A stretch of DNA of 64,000 nt from positions 42,383 to 106,382 of the forward strand of contig NZ_QMKQ01000016.1 in assembly GCF_003287975.1 (NCBI RefSeq), read 5' to 3'. A program made the position numbers and the translations under genes. Origin of the DNA: Arthrobacter sp. AQ5-05. Lineage in GTDB: Bacteria > Actinomycetota > Actinomycetes > Actinomycetales > Micrococcaceae. The notes under the pieces are model-generated. The model saw only the letters and a program-made list of their open reading frames with translations, made no database searches and was not told where the DNA came from. Of the stretch, positions 38,198-47,003 are shown in pieces; positions within the stretch are counted from its first letter, which is position 1; every line of letters begins with the position of its first letter.

Positions 38198-39417
38198 ATA
38201 CGCGCGATGTGGCCGAACTTCGTCGCGCAGCTATCCGCTTGTCCGTGCAATTCACGGCCCTGACGGTGGTCTTGTTGGTCGTCATGGGGGCTCTGCTGTA
38301 TTCCATCGTTGCGGCAGGCACCGTCGAATCCACGACCAGGGCCCTGGAGGATGCGAGCCGGATCGATTCACCCCGCGATGCCCCCTTGGGAGTATTCGTT
38401 TCGTTCCTGGACAACCAGGGGGTTGTCAGCCCACGTGTCATGCCGCGGGGTCTGCCCGACAACGCTGCGATGGCCCGGGTGGCAGAAACCGGGGTCGAGG
38501 AACGTGAGGGCTTTTCCGCCGGGGGGCGGACGTACGAGGTTCTTACGACCTTGCACGGGGACCGGGTTGTCCAGGCGGCGGTGGACACCCACGAGGGCCG
38601 GGAGTCGCTGGACCGCTTGGCGTGGGCAATGGCGGTTGCCATTGCCGCGGCGACGGTGCTGGCCGTCGCCGCATCGGCGTGGATGGCCAGGCGTGCCATG
38701 CTCCCCTTGTCCGAAAGCCTGGCCCTGCAGCGACGCTTTGTAGCCGATGCCAGCCATGAACTTCGGACTCCACTGACATTGCTGAGCACCCGGGCGCAAC
38801 TGCTGCGCAGGAAGCTTTCAGGGCCTGAATCGGATTTGTCCCGTGACGCCGTATCCGCCGAGGTGTCCCGTCTTGTCGAGGACTCGAAGCTGCTCACCGC
38901 CATCCTGGACGACTTGCTCATTTCGACCGATCCCCGGGAGAACACCGCGCAAACGGCAGTCGATCTGGTCGCGCTCGCGGCCAATGCCGTGGAATTGGCG
39001 GCACCGCAGGCATCGCAACGCAATATCGGTCTTCACATGGATGATTTCGACGGTTCCGTGACCGTGGAGGGTTCGCCCGTGGCGCTCCAGCGCATTCTGA
39101 CCTCGCTGATTTCAAACGCGTTGGACCATGCCCGGACGGTTGTCGGTGTCGCTGTCGAAATCAGGGGCAATGACGCCCGCATCGTCGTTTCCGACGACGG
39201 ACCCGGATTCGCCCCGGGAACCGAGAAACGCGCCTTTGAGCGGTTCTCCTCGGCACGCCCCGGCTCCTCCGATGCGGATGCCACTCGCCACTACGGACTC
39301 GGGCTGGCCTTGGCGGCCGAGATCGCAGCCCACCACCACGGCAAGATCCTGATCGAACCGGCACAGCGCGGCCGGGGCGCGGCAGTTGTCGCGGTCCTGC
39401 CCTTGGCAAGGACCTGA
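38194..39417 (+). CDS. Membrane sensor histidine kinase
   Basis: A 407-residue kinase with a first helix at about residues 23-43, a sensor loop of about 100 residues, and a second helix at about 143-163. A HisKA domain with H188 in SHELRTPL and a HATPase with N-box LISNALDHA, DDGPGF and a HYGLGLALA G2 box complete it. GTG 38194 overlaps the regulator stop. The outer loop has no recognised fold. The nearest downstream genes form a flavin/ferredoxin module, so redox or metal state may be its signal (inference). Confidence 0.9.
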   Translation: MNTRDVAELRRAAIRLSVQFTALTVVLLVVMGALLYSIVAAGTVESTTRALEDASRIDSPRDAPLGVFVSFLDNQGVVSPRVMPRGLPDNAAMARVAETGVEEREGFSAGGRTYEVLTTLHGDRVVQAAVDTHEGRESLDRLAWAMAVAIAAATVLAVAASAWMARRAMLPLSESLALQRRFVADASHELRTPLTLLSTRAQLLRRKLSGPESDLSRDAVSAEVSRLVEDSKLLTAILDDLLISTDPRENTAQTAVDLVALAANAVELAAPQASQRNIGLHMDDFDGSVTVEGSPVALQRILTSLISNALDHARTVVGVAVEIRGNDARIVVSDDGPGFAPGTEKRAFERFSSARPGSSDADATRHYGLGLALAAEIAAHHHGKILIEPAQRGRGAAVVAVLPLART

Positions 39418-39511
39418 CGGGAAATTCCCATCCCGTCTAAGAAACCGCAAAGAATCCGTGTGGATGATGGTGAGAAGAACTTCACCAACAGCCAAGGGAC
39501 AGGAGCAGGCC

Positions 39512-39859
39512 ATGGCCACTCGAATCGGCGGAAAACAGACGGCAGCACGCATCACCGCGGTCGTTGCAGCAGGTGGGATTGCGGCGGCGGGGCTCGGGTT
39601 TGTGGCCTTGCAGAAGGCTCCGACGAGTGCCGCCGCCACCCCGGTTTCCAGTCTCAGCCAGGATTCCGAGACGCCGCAAGTCCGTGGTTCAAGCCAGGAC
39701 GACGACGCTTCGCAGACTCCAGACGCCGCCAGGAACGATGAACCGTCGGCGACCACCCGCGTCAAGAAGACCATCGTTCGCCAACAGACCAATTCGGCCG
39801 CGAGCCCCGTCAGCCCGGGCAACGGCGGTTCCACCAGCGGCAAATCCTCGGGGTCCTGA
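39512..39859 (+). CDS. Small exported or membrane-anchored low-complexity protein
   Basis: A 115-residue protein: basic start MATRIGGKQTAAR, one hydrophobic helix (ITAVVAAGGIAAAGLGFVAL), then a tail of about 80 residues rich in Ser, Thr, Gln, Asp and Pro, ending Gly/Ser-rich. It has no Cys and no visible FMN-binding (PF04205) domain. AGGAG precedes the ATG. It ends 1 bp before apbE. In comparable clusters this position often holds the protein that ApbE flavinylates, but I cannot find the flavinylation motif here, so its role is open. Confidence 0.6.
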   Translation: MATRIGGKQTAARITAVVAAGGIAAAGLGFVALQKAPTSAAATPVSSLSQDSETPQVRGSSQDDDASQTPDAARNDEPSATTRVKKTIVRQQTNSAASPVSPGNGGSTSGKSSGS

Positions 39860-39860
39860 C

Positions 39861-40802
39861 ATGGGCGTCACCGCTTCCTGGCCGGTCTGGGGGCTTGAAG
39901 CCTCCATCGCGGTCGAGGATCCCGGCGTGGCTTCCGACGCCGAGCGCCTGGTGCGCGGGGTAGTCGCGCAAATCGACGACGCCTGCAGCCGCTTCCGGCC
40001 GGACTCGGAGTTGATGCGCCTGCAGCCTGAGCTGGACTCCGGGGCGGAAGCCAGCCCCCTGCTGGCCGCATTGGTTCGAAGCGCCCTGGATGCCGCCCGC
40101 TGGACCGACGGCGATGTGGATCCCACGCTCGGCAAGGACATGGAATCACTGGGTTACGACCGTGACATTGCCCGGGTGCGGCTCGGTTCCTCCGGCGCCG
40201 TTGCCACCCTGTCCCTGCCACAACGTCGGACACCGGGCTGGCAGCAGGTGGACCTGGAGGGACGGAAACTGACTGTTCCCCGGAATCTGCGGCTCGACCT
40301 TGGCGCCACGGCCAAGGCCGTCGCCGCCGACCGCGCCGCGTCCCTGGTCTTCGACGAGATGGGCTGCGGGATCCTGGTTTCCCTGGGCGGGGACATCGCC
40401 ACGGCCGGGCCCGAACCGGAGGGCCGGTGGCAGGTCCTGGTGCAGGATCTGCCCACGGACCCGTGTCAACAAGTGACCCTGGGTGCCGGGCGGGCCATGG
40501 CGACCTCGAGCACCCAGAAGCGCCGTTGGAAGCACGACGGCCACGACATGCACCACATCCTGGACCCCCGGTTCGGGCTTCCGGCCGAACCCGTCTGGCG
40601 CTCAGTCACCGTGGCCGCATCCACCTGCCTGCTGGCCAACGCGTACAGCACCGCGGGCATCGTGCGCGGCTTCGGGGCCGTTGCATGGTTTGAGCGCGAG
40701 GGAATCGCCGGGCGCCTTGTCGACCGGCAGGGCAGGATCGTTGCCACCGGCGGCTGGCCCGGGGACGAGGACATGTTGACCGGAGTGGATTCACGTGGAT
40801 AG
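39861..40802 (+). CDS. apbE: ApbE-family FAD:protein FMN transferase
   Basis: A 313-residue ApbE protein, which attaches FMN covalently to Ser or Thr of partner proteins. It has the DDACSRFRPDSEL start region, the FAD-binding LDLGATAKAVAADRAA and LVSLGGDIATAG blocks, and the C-terminal ATSSTQKRRW and HHILDP motifs. No lipoprotein signal is seen, so this copy seems cytoplasmic. It overlaps the next gene by 8 bp. No PF04205 substrate is encoded in the window. Confidence 0.9.
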   Translation: MGVTASWPVWGLEASIAVEDPGVASDAERLVRGVVAQIDDACSRFRPDSELMRLQPELDSGAEASPLLAALVRSALDAARWTDGDVDPTLGKDMESLGYDRDIARVRLGSSGAVATLSLPQRRTPGWQQVDLEGRKLTVPRNLRLDLGATAKAVAADRAASLVFDEMGCGILVSLGGDIATAGPEPEGRWQVLVQDLPTDPCQQVTLGAGRAMATSSTQKRRWKHDGHDMHHILDPRFGLPAEPVWRSVTVAASTCLLANAYSTAGIVRGFGAVAWFEREGIAGRLVDRQGRIVATGGWPGDEDMLTGVDSRG

Positions 40803-41352
40803 CGCGCTCTGGGCCCTGGGCCGGGCCAGCGGAATCGTCTCGCTGGCGATGTTCACCGTTACCGTGTTGTTGGGCATCGTGAACCGCTCGGGCAGGCCGT
40901 TGCCGGCCGTCCCGAGGTTCTCCGTGGCGTTGATCCACCGCAACATCTCCCTGCTGGCCACGCTGTTCCTGCTGATGCACATTGGATCGCTGATGCTGGA
41001 CTCGTACGCGAAGCTCAACCTGGTCGACGTGTTCGTTCCCTTCCTCGGATCCTTCAAGCCGTTCTGGCAGGGGCTCGGGACGGTGGCGTTCGACCTGCTG
41101 GTGGCCATGGTGCTCACCGGGCTGCTGCGCCACCGGCTGGGCCAGCGGACGTTTCGCGCCGTCCACTGGTTCGCCTACGCGATGTGGCCGATCGCCCTGG
41201 CGCACTCCATCGGCAACGGCACCAACGGAACCGAAAGGTGGTTCCTGGCCCTTGCCGCTGGCTCCTTCGTCGCGGTGGGCGGCGCATTGGCCTGGCGCCT
41301 GTCCTTGAACTTCCTGGAAAATGCCAAAACCCGACAAAGGAGCCTGTCATGA
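40795..41352 (+). CDS. Ferric-reductase-like transmembrane protein
   Basis: A 185-residue protein with about five helices of the ferric reductase/YedZ-like type (PF01794). Candidate heme-binding histidines occur in LIHRNISLLATLF, LLMHIGSLML, RAVHWFAYAMW and IALAHSIGNG. It carries no soluble NAD(P)/FAD domain; the NuoF-like protein encoded next could supply electrons. The GTG start overlaps apbE, and its TGA overlaps the next ATG (ATGA), showing tight coupling. Confidence 0.82.
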   Translation: MDSALWALGRASGIVSLAMFTVTVLLGIVNRSGRPLPAVPRFSVALIHRNISLLATLFLLMHIGSLMLDSYAKLNLVDVFVPFLGSFKPFWQGLGTVAFDLLVAMVLTGLLRHRLGQRTFRAVHWFAYAMWPIALAHSIGNGTNGTERWFLALAAGSFVAVGGALAWRLSLNFLENAKTRQRSLS

Positions 41353-42602
41353 CGCACATGACTTCGCAGATGCCCGTGCCGGCCCAGCACCTCGTCCCCT
41401 CGGGGAACAACCGGCTTTTCGCCGCCGGATCCCGTGCAACGTTGGCCTGCCACGAGCAGGCCTACGGCCCGCTGCCGTTGCACGGCATCGATGGGAACTT
41501 CGTCGGCGTACTGGAACAATCCGGGCTGACCGGCCGGGGCGGTGCCGCATTCGCTTCGTGGCGCAAGTTCTCCGCAACGGGGCAGGGGCGCCGCGGGGCG
41601 TTGCTGCAAGGCAGGCCGGTGGTCATCGCCAACGGCGCCGAGGGGGAACCGCTGAGCTTCAAGGACAAGACGCTCCTGATCCATGCGCCGCACCTGGTGC
41701 TCGACGGGCTTCTGGTGGCGGCCCGGTCCGTGTCCGCTTCGTCGCTCTACGTCTACACCACGGCCGTGGCCATGCCCGCCGTGGAGGCAGCCATCGCCGA
41801 GCGCCTCGACGCCCGTCGCATCCAGGTCATCGAAGCGCCTGAAACCTTTGTCTCCGGTCAGGCCAGCGCGGTGGTCAACGCGATTGGCGGCGGAAACGCG
41901 CTGCCGCTGGACAACCGCCGCCGGCTCAGCGAGTCGGGGCTCAAGGGGCGGCCGACGCTTGTGCTGAATGTGGAGACCCTCGCCCACGTGGCGCTCATCG
42001 CCCGCTACGGTGCCCACTGGTTCCGTTCTGCAGGATCGGACCGGGACCCCGGCACGCGGCTGGTTTCCGTGTCCGGCCGGGGTGCCGACCAGATCCTGGA
42101 AGTCGCAGGCGATGAGGGACTCGGCTCCGTCCTGGCCCATGCCGGCATCGACCTCCCGGGTGTGCAGGCGGTGTTGGTCGGCGGCTACCACGGGCGCTGG
42201 GTGAAACCTCTGGACTACCGGTTGACGCCGTCGGGCCAGGCAGGCCAAAGCGTCCGCCCCGGGGCCGGTGTGCTGCATGTGCTTTCCACCGGGCAGTGCG
42301 GATTGGAGGCAACCGCCTGGATCGTCGAGTACCTGGCCGGGCAATCCGCCAAGCAATGCGGACCGTGCATGTTCGGCCTGCCGGCCATGTCCAAGGTCCT
42401 GGCTGCGATTGCCGGCGGTGACCGCGATCCGCAGCTTGTCGGCGAACTGGAACGGCTGGGCAATCTCGTTGCCCGCAGGGGTGCCTGCCACCATCCGGAC
42501 GGGACCCTGCAACTGATCCACAGTGCCTTGGAAATATTCGCCGAGGATGTCAGGGCACATCTCACCGGGAACTGCACACGAATGAGCGGAAGGCCGTCAT
42601 GA
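41349..42602 (+). CDS. NuoF-like NADH-binding flavoprotein with an Fe-S site
   Basis: A 417-residue protein of the complex-I 51-kDa type. The FMN/NADH site shows GRGGAAFASWRKF and NGAEGEPLSFKD; a SLBB-like middle region follows, and the C-terminus has a cysteine set in SAKQCGPCMFGLPAM and RGACHHPDG that fits a 4Fe-4S cluster. AAGGAG precedes the ATG. It overlaps both neighbours by 4 bp. In this setting it probably passes electrons from NAD(P)H to the small ferredoxin and the ferric-reductase-like membrane protein (inference). Confidence 0.85.
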   Translation: MTHMTSQMPVPAQHLVPSGNNRLFAAGSRATLACHEQAYGPLPLHGIDGNFVGVLEQSGLTGRGGAAFASWRKFSATGQGRRGALLQGRPVVIANGAEGEPLSFKDKTLLIHAPHLVLDGLLVAARSVSASSLYVYTTAVAMPAVEAAIAERLDARRIQVIEAPETFVSGQASAVVNAIGGGNALPLDNRRRLSESGLKGRPTLVLNVETLAHVALIARYGAHWFRSAGSDRDPGTRLVSVSGRGADQILEVAGDEGLGSVLAHAGIDLPGVQAVLVGGYHGRWVKPLDYRLTPSGQAGQSVRPGAGVLHVLSTGQCGLEATAWIVEYLAGQSAKQCGPCMFGLPAMSKVLAAIAGGDRDPQLVGELERLGNLVARRGACHHPDGTLQLIHSALEIFAEDVRAHLTGNCTRMSGRPS

Positions 42603-42835
42603 GCGAAACACTCCACATCAACTGGACAAGGTGTGACGGCCGGGGGCTTTGCACCGAGCTATTGCCCGCGGTGCTGGGGCGAGACGACTGGGGATACCCC
42701 GTGATCAGGCACCCCGGGAACGGCGACGGTACGAACGCGGCCATCGGGCCAGACGATGCACGGGCCGCACGGGATGCGGTCAAGCTGTGTCCGAAGCTTG
42801 CCCTGTCGTTGCAGGCCTGGGCGGAAATCCAATAG
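42599..42835 (+). CDS. Small 3Fe-4S type ferredoxin
   Basis: A 78-residue acidic protein with only three cysteines: C12 and C18 (C-x5-C) and C64 in a CP pair. This is the arrangement of actinobacterial 3Fe-4S ferredoxins. It starts inside the previous gene's stop (ATGA) and ends the operon, which closes before a long inverted repeat. Ferredoxins of this size are recruited in several hypoxia regulons. Confidence 0.85.
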   Translation: MSETLHINWTRCDGRGLCTELLPAVLGRDDWGYPVIRHPGNGDGTNAAIGPDDARAARDAVKLCPKLALSLQAWAEIQ

Positions 42836-42868
42836 TCCCACCACGAGGGTGCTGCCATGCAGCAGAAC

Positions 42869-42944
42869 CGCGGCCGGAATCGGTCGGGCACCTCGCACCG
42901 GTTCCATCCAGCGCACGGCGCCGACTCGACCGATTCCGGCCGCG
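42869..42944. repeat. Perfect 18-bp inverted repeat with a 40-bp centre
   Basis: CGCGGCCGGAATCGGTCG (42869-42886) is the exact reverse complement of 42927-42944. It lies 34 bp past the ferredoxin stop. The arms could fold into a very stable stem, but the 40-base loop is long for a terminator and no T-run follows. Confidence 0.75.
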
Positions 42945-43121
42945 AATCCCGGTGGGATGCCCGGAGGCACGGCAGGAGTCCCTGATACCGGCGGTGCCCT
43001 GGCTTGCCTCGTCACGGACCCAGGCCCTTGCCGAAGGCCAAATCCGTTGCATGCATCCATAGTGTTCCAACGGCGCGGGGAGTAACTTGGAATGCACATC
43101 TCGTTAGCATTGGAGACTCTC
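42945..43121. other. Promoter region of universal stress gene 4
   Basis: About 175 bp with no gene. A half-site GGAGTCCC near 42973 recalls the right half of the DosR-like element, but a full palindrome is not convincing. Confidence 0.3.
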
Positions 43122-43571
43122 ATGGGACATGGATCCAACATGAACAAGATCATTGTGGGCGTCGACGGCTCGGAGGCATCCCTCGAAGCATTGAGGCGGG
43201 CCAACGATTTGGCCGGGGCCTTGAACGCCCAGGTCGAGGCGATCGGTTGCTGGGACTACCCGCGCATGTACGACGGCTACATGATAGCGGGGCTCGAGGG
43301 CTTCCAGGAGGGCGCCGAGAAGGTACTCAACGACGCGGTCAAGAACGTCTTCGGATCCGATGCCCCCGGCAATCTCAAGGTCAGCTTGCTGCGGGGTGAT
43401 CCCCGGTCCCTGCTCATCAAGGCCAGCGAGAATGCCGACCTGCTCGTAGTCGGACGGCGGGGCCACGGAAGCTTCACCGGCATGCTGATCGGCTCGGTCA
43501 GTTCCTCGTGCATTGCGCACGCCAAGTGCCCCGTCTTGGTCGCCCATGCGCCGGAAGATGTTGGCGTTTGA
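43122..43571 (+). CDS. Universal stress protein (UspA family), copy 4
   Basis: A 149-residue Usp: IIVGVDGSEAS at the N-terminus and VGRRGHGSFTGMLIGSVSSS near the C-terminus, with complete ATP-binding glycines. The start at 43122 has GGAG seven bases ahead; ATG 43140, where homology begins, is the alternative. It is a single gene converging on pta. Confidence 0.88.
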   Translation: MGHGSNMNKIIVGVDGSEASLEALRRANDLAGALNAQVEAIGCWDYPRMYDGYMIAGLEGFQEGAEKVLNDAVKNVFGSDAPGNLKVSLLRGDPRSLLIKASENADLLVVGRRGHGSFTGMLIGSVSSSCIAHAKCPVLVAHAPEDVGV

Positions 43572-43734
43572 CCACGGCCTGGGGAAATCCGGTTGACGCA
43601 CGCCACGGCAACCCCGAGGTCCCATGGGTCGGTCCAATCTCCTGTGGCGCCGCTGCCCCTCCCCCACACGGGTCGGCTCGGGAACGCACCGTGGGCATCG
43701 GGCGCGGCACCACCTTTGAACAGGATTCGGACGT
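43572..43734. other. Convergent gap between universal stress gene 4 and pta
   Basis: About 160 bp between two stops. I see nothing recognisable, including no good terminator stem. Confidence 0.3.
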
Positions 43735-45888
43735 TCACCGGGGAGGTGGCTGCCGGTGTTGGTTTCCGTGGGTATCCGCTCCGCTGCCGCGCACCGCGCC
43801 CTCTTTGGCCGTGGACTGGGCCTGTACCGCCGTGATGGCAACGGTGTTGACGATGTCCTCGACCGTTGAGCCCCGGGACAGGTCGTTGATGGGCCGGCGC
43901 AAGCCCTGCAGGATCGGGCCCACCGCAACGGCGCCCGAGGACTGCTCAACGGCCTTGTAGGTGTTGTTGCCCGTGTTGAGGTCGGGGAAGACAAAAACGG
44001 TGGCCTGGCCGGCCACCGCCGACGCGGGCAGCTTGAGCGCCGCAATGGAGGCATCCACGGCGGCGTCGTACTGGATCGGCCCCTCGACGGCCAGATCCGG
44101 GCGGGCGGCCCTGACCAGCTCGGTGGCCCGGCGCACCTTGTCCACGGCGCTTCCCGTGCTTGAAACCCCGGTGGCATAGGAGAGCATCGCGACCCGGGGC
44201 TCCACGCCGAATGCTGCTGCGGTGTCGGCCGAGGCCAAGGCGATGTCGGCCAGCTGCCGGGCATCGGGTTCGGGGTTCACCGCGCAGTCCCCGTAGACCC
44301 GGACGCGGTCGGGAAAGAGCATGAAGAACACCGATGACACCGTTCCTGCGCCCTCCCGCGCCTTGACGAATTCCAAGGCAGGACGGATGGTGTCCGCGGT
44401 GGTGTGGGCGGCGCCGGAGACCATGCCGTCCGCGAGACCCAGCTGGACCATCATGGTGCCGAAGTAGGCCCCCTCCAACATGATCTCCCGGGCGCGGGCC
44501 AGCACCATCCCCCGGTGCGCGCGCAAACGCTGGTATTCACGGGCGAACCGTTCCCTCAGTTCCGAGGTCGCCGGATCAACCAGGGCCAGTCCGTCCAGGC
44601 CAATGCCGGCGCTGGCGGCCAGCACCCGGATGTCGGCCTCGTTGCCCAGGATCGTCAGGTCGCAGACGTCCCTGCGGTGCAGGATCTCGGCGGCGCGAAG
44701 CACCCGAAGGTCTTGCCCCTCCGGGAGGACGATCCGTCGTCGCGGACTTCTGGCGCGTTCGACGAGTTCATGCAGGAAGCGCAGCGGTGTGGTGGTGGCG
44801 GGGCGCGGGAGGGCCAGGCGTGCCAACATCTCGGTCTCGTCGACGTTGCGGGCCCAGGCGCCGAGTGCGGCGGCCACCTTGCGCTTTTGGCCGGCATGGA
44901 TTTCGCTTCTGACCCCCGCCACCAGGTGGGCAGCGGAATACGTGTCCTGCTCGCTGGCAAGGACGGGAAACGGCGCCCGGGCGAGGAACTTGAGTACCTC
45001 GGGCCCCGGAACAAGCCCGTCGGTCAGGATCATCCCGCTGGGGACGGGGAACTCGAGGGAGAACGCCGAGGCCAAGCTGGCGACCATCACATCGACCCGG
45101 TCCCCCGGCACGATCACCAGATCGCCCGCGCCCAGGACCTGCAGGAAGGTCCCCACCGTCATGGCGGCCACCTTCACCGCGTGGACATCGCGGTCCAGCT
45201 CGGTGCTGCCTGCCACCTGCCGCAACGCCAAGGCGGCGGCAACGTCGCCCATCGTCGGCCGGGATATCTCCGGGATCTCGGGGATCACATATACGGGCCA
45301 GCCGCTTTTTCCTGGCCGGATGGCAGCCTTCGTCCGGGCCGCCTCGTCGGATTCGGCCCGATTGACCAGCACGGCCAGGAGCGAACAATGCGCCGCCGCA
45401 AGCTCCTTGCGCGCCATGTCGACGGCGTCCGCGGTGTCTTCCGGGCCAAGGCCCGCGGCACCGACAACAGCCAGGACCGGCAGCCCCAGGCTGTTGGCCA
45501 GACGTGCATTGAGGCCGAACTCAACCGCGGCATCGCGGCCGCGGAGATCCGAACCCTCGACCACCAGGACATCGCATTGCTTGGCCATTTCGCTGTAGAG
45601 GGCTATGGTTTCGGCTTCGATTTCCTCGCTGCGCCCCGCAGCCAGCAGTCCCCTGGCCTTGCCGAGAGTCATGCCGCCCCGGCACAGAGACGGATCAACG
45701 TTGTATAGTTCCCGCAGCGTCAGGAGCATCGGGTCCAACTCCGGATCCGTGCCGCCAACGATCGGCCTGAAAAAGCCGATCGTGTCGGCATTACGGTGCA
45801 GGGCATCAACCAGGCCCAGTGACACCAGGTTCTTGCCTGATCCCGGGGCCGAAGCACAGACGTAGATTCCCCTGCCCAATATGAACAC
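43735..45888 (-). CDS. pta: Phosphate acetyltransferase, long form
   Basis: A 717-residue enzyme that interconverts acetyl-CoA and acetyl phosphate. An N-terminal P-loop BioD-like domain (IYVCASAPGSGKNLVSLGL), a middle DRTGG domain and a C-terminal PTA_PTB catalytic domain (LPEGQDLRVLRAAE, GMVSGAAHTTADTIRPAL, SYATGVSSTGSAVDKV, FPDLNTGNNTYK) are all present. GTG 45888 is chosen as the point where homology begins. It is unlinked to ackA, 36 kb away in the same island, which is unusual because the two are often one operon. With ackA and xfp it completes the acetyl-phosphate node. Confidence 0.93.
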   Translation of the reverse strand: MFILGRGIYVCASAPGSGKNLVSLGLVDALHRNADTIGFFRPIVGGTDPELDPMLLTLRELYNVDPSLCRGGMTLGKARGLLAAGRSEEIEAETIALYSEMAKQCDVLVVEGSDLRGRDAAVEFGLNARLANSLGLPVLAVVGAAGLGPEDTADAVDMARKELAAAHCSLLAVLVNRAESDEAARTKAAIRPGKSGWPVYVIPEIPEISRPTMGDVAAALALRQVAGSTELDRDVHAVKVAAMTVGTFLQVLGAGDLVIVPGDRVDVMVASLASAFSLEFPVPSGMILTDGLVPGPEVLKFLARAPFPVLASEQDTYSAAHLVAGVRSEIHAGQKRKVAAALGAWARNVDETEMLARLALPRPATTTPLRFLHELVERARSPRRRIVLPEGQDLRVLRAAEILHRRDVCDLTILGNEADIRVLAASAGIGLDGLALVDPATSELRERFAREYQRLRAHRGMVLARAREIMLEGAYFGTMMVQLGLADGMVSGAAHTTADTIRPALEFVKAREGAGTVSSVFFMLFPDRVRVYGDCAVNPEPDARQLADIALASADTAAAFGVEPRVAMLSYATGVSSTGSAVDKVRRATELVRAARPDLAVEGPIQYDAAVDASIAALKLPASAVAGQATVFVFPDLNTGNNTYKAVEQSSGAVAVGPILQGLRRPINDLSRGSTVEDIVNTVAITAVQAQSTAKEGAVRGSGADTHGNQHRQPPPR

Positions 45889-46253
45889 CCTTGCCTTCAG
45901 GACTTGGTTTCGCGCGGCAGGGGGCCTCTGCCATAGGCAGGGACACTCTCCGCCGCCCGTCACCCCACGGCAGTCACGGCATGGCCGAAACTGTCTTCTC
46001 AGGATGCCCGCAAACCTGTCCATCGACCAGTGGCCTAAGTCCCTGGTCAACGGCATGGCGAAACAAGCCTCCGGCGAGAATTGTCATCGGGGCCGGGGCA
46101 ACGCTTTCTTCCCGATCAACGGTGGATCGTTGGTGGTTCCATATTTGCTATCCAGTTCTTTGCCGCTGGCCCGAACAGTGAAAACCCTCAAGTCCGTGAA
46201 TCCGACGTAGTCTGGCCGACACCCGCACCCGCGGTTACCCTCGGAGGATTCGC
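45889..46253. other. Divergent gap between pta and the CPBP protease gene
   Basis: About 365 bp, somewhat richer in A+T toward the right end. It must hold both promoters. A degenerate GCGGAGAGTGTCCC (minus strand, near 45943-45956) keeps the right half of the DosR-like consensus only. No gene is recognisable. Confidence 0.35.
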
Positions 46254-47003
46254 ATGAGCAAGCTGCAGGACACCAAACCCCTCGGGCACGCGCTGATCTG
46301 GGTTGCGGTCTACATCGTCGTGGTCAACATCGGCGATTTCCTCGGAGAAGAAATCGGCTTCCCCGGGCTCACCAGCCTCGCGCTCCTGGCCTTGTCGATT
46401 GTGCTGGTCTTCTACCTACGGATTGGCGGGCGGCTCGCGTTCTACGGCATTCGTCCCCCGTTACCCGGCACACCGCCGTCGGCCCTTTTCTATGTTCCCC
46501 TCTTCGCGATCACCTTCCTGCAGTATGCCAAGGGATTTGCTTCCGACCTTGACCTGCGAAGCATCGTTTACGCGCTGGTTCTGGTAGCAGGAGTCGGATT
46601 CATCGAGGAACTATTGTTCCGGGGCTTCTTGCTCCAGGCGCTGCGCGCACGCGCCAGCGTCACGCGCGCGATCGTCATCTCCGGTGTGACCTTCGGTATC
46701 GGACACATCGTCAATCTCATGCGCGGGTATTCGCTCACCGAGCAGGTCCTGCAGCTGGTCGCTGCGGTGCTCATCGGCATCGCGCTGGCCTATGGTGCGG
46801 TGCTCACCGGTAGCATCCTGCCCGGTGTCGCCTTCCACGCACTGTTCAACCTGAGCGGCACGCTCACCAAACACTCCGTGCTGTGGGATTCCGTGACCGT
46901 GGGAATCATCGCCGCCGCAATGGTTCCCTACATCCTGTTCCTCCGGAACCGCCTGGCCAAGGTAGGGCCTGCGGTCGGCATCCCAGCCTCCCCTATGGCG
47001 TGA
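46254..47003 (+). CDS. CPBP-family intramembrane metalloprotease
   Basis: A 249-residue protein with about seven helices and the Abi/CPBP motifs: EELLFRG, then GIGHIVNL and HALFNLSGTL, supplying the Glu and His residues of the active site. Substrates are unknown; relatives serve prenyl-protein processing, bacteriocin immunity or membrane regulation. GGAGG lies seven bases before the ATG. It stands as a single gene. Confidence 0.87.
   Translation: MSKLQDTKPLGHALIWVAVYIVVVNIGDFLGEEIGFPGLTSLALLALSIVLVFYLRIGGRLAFYGIRPPLPGTPPSALFYVPLFAITFLQYAKGFASDLDLRSIVYALVLVAGVGFIEELLFRGFLLQALRARASVTRAIVISGVTFGIGHIVNLMRGYSLTEQVLQLVAAVLIGIALAYGAVLTGSILPGVAFHALFNLSGTLTKHSVLWDSVTVGIIAAAMVPYILFLRNRLAKVGPAVGIPASPMA

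Noticed and set aside
42970..43140. Possible DosR-like sites before universal stress gene 4
   Set aside because: Only half-sites (GGAGTCCC) or a weak match overlapping the start codon; not better than chance in this composition.
46140..46200. Short coding-like segment in the pta/CPBP gap
   Set aside because: It is interrupted by stops and resembles no family clearly enough to call a remnant.
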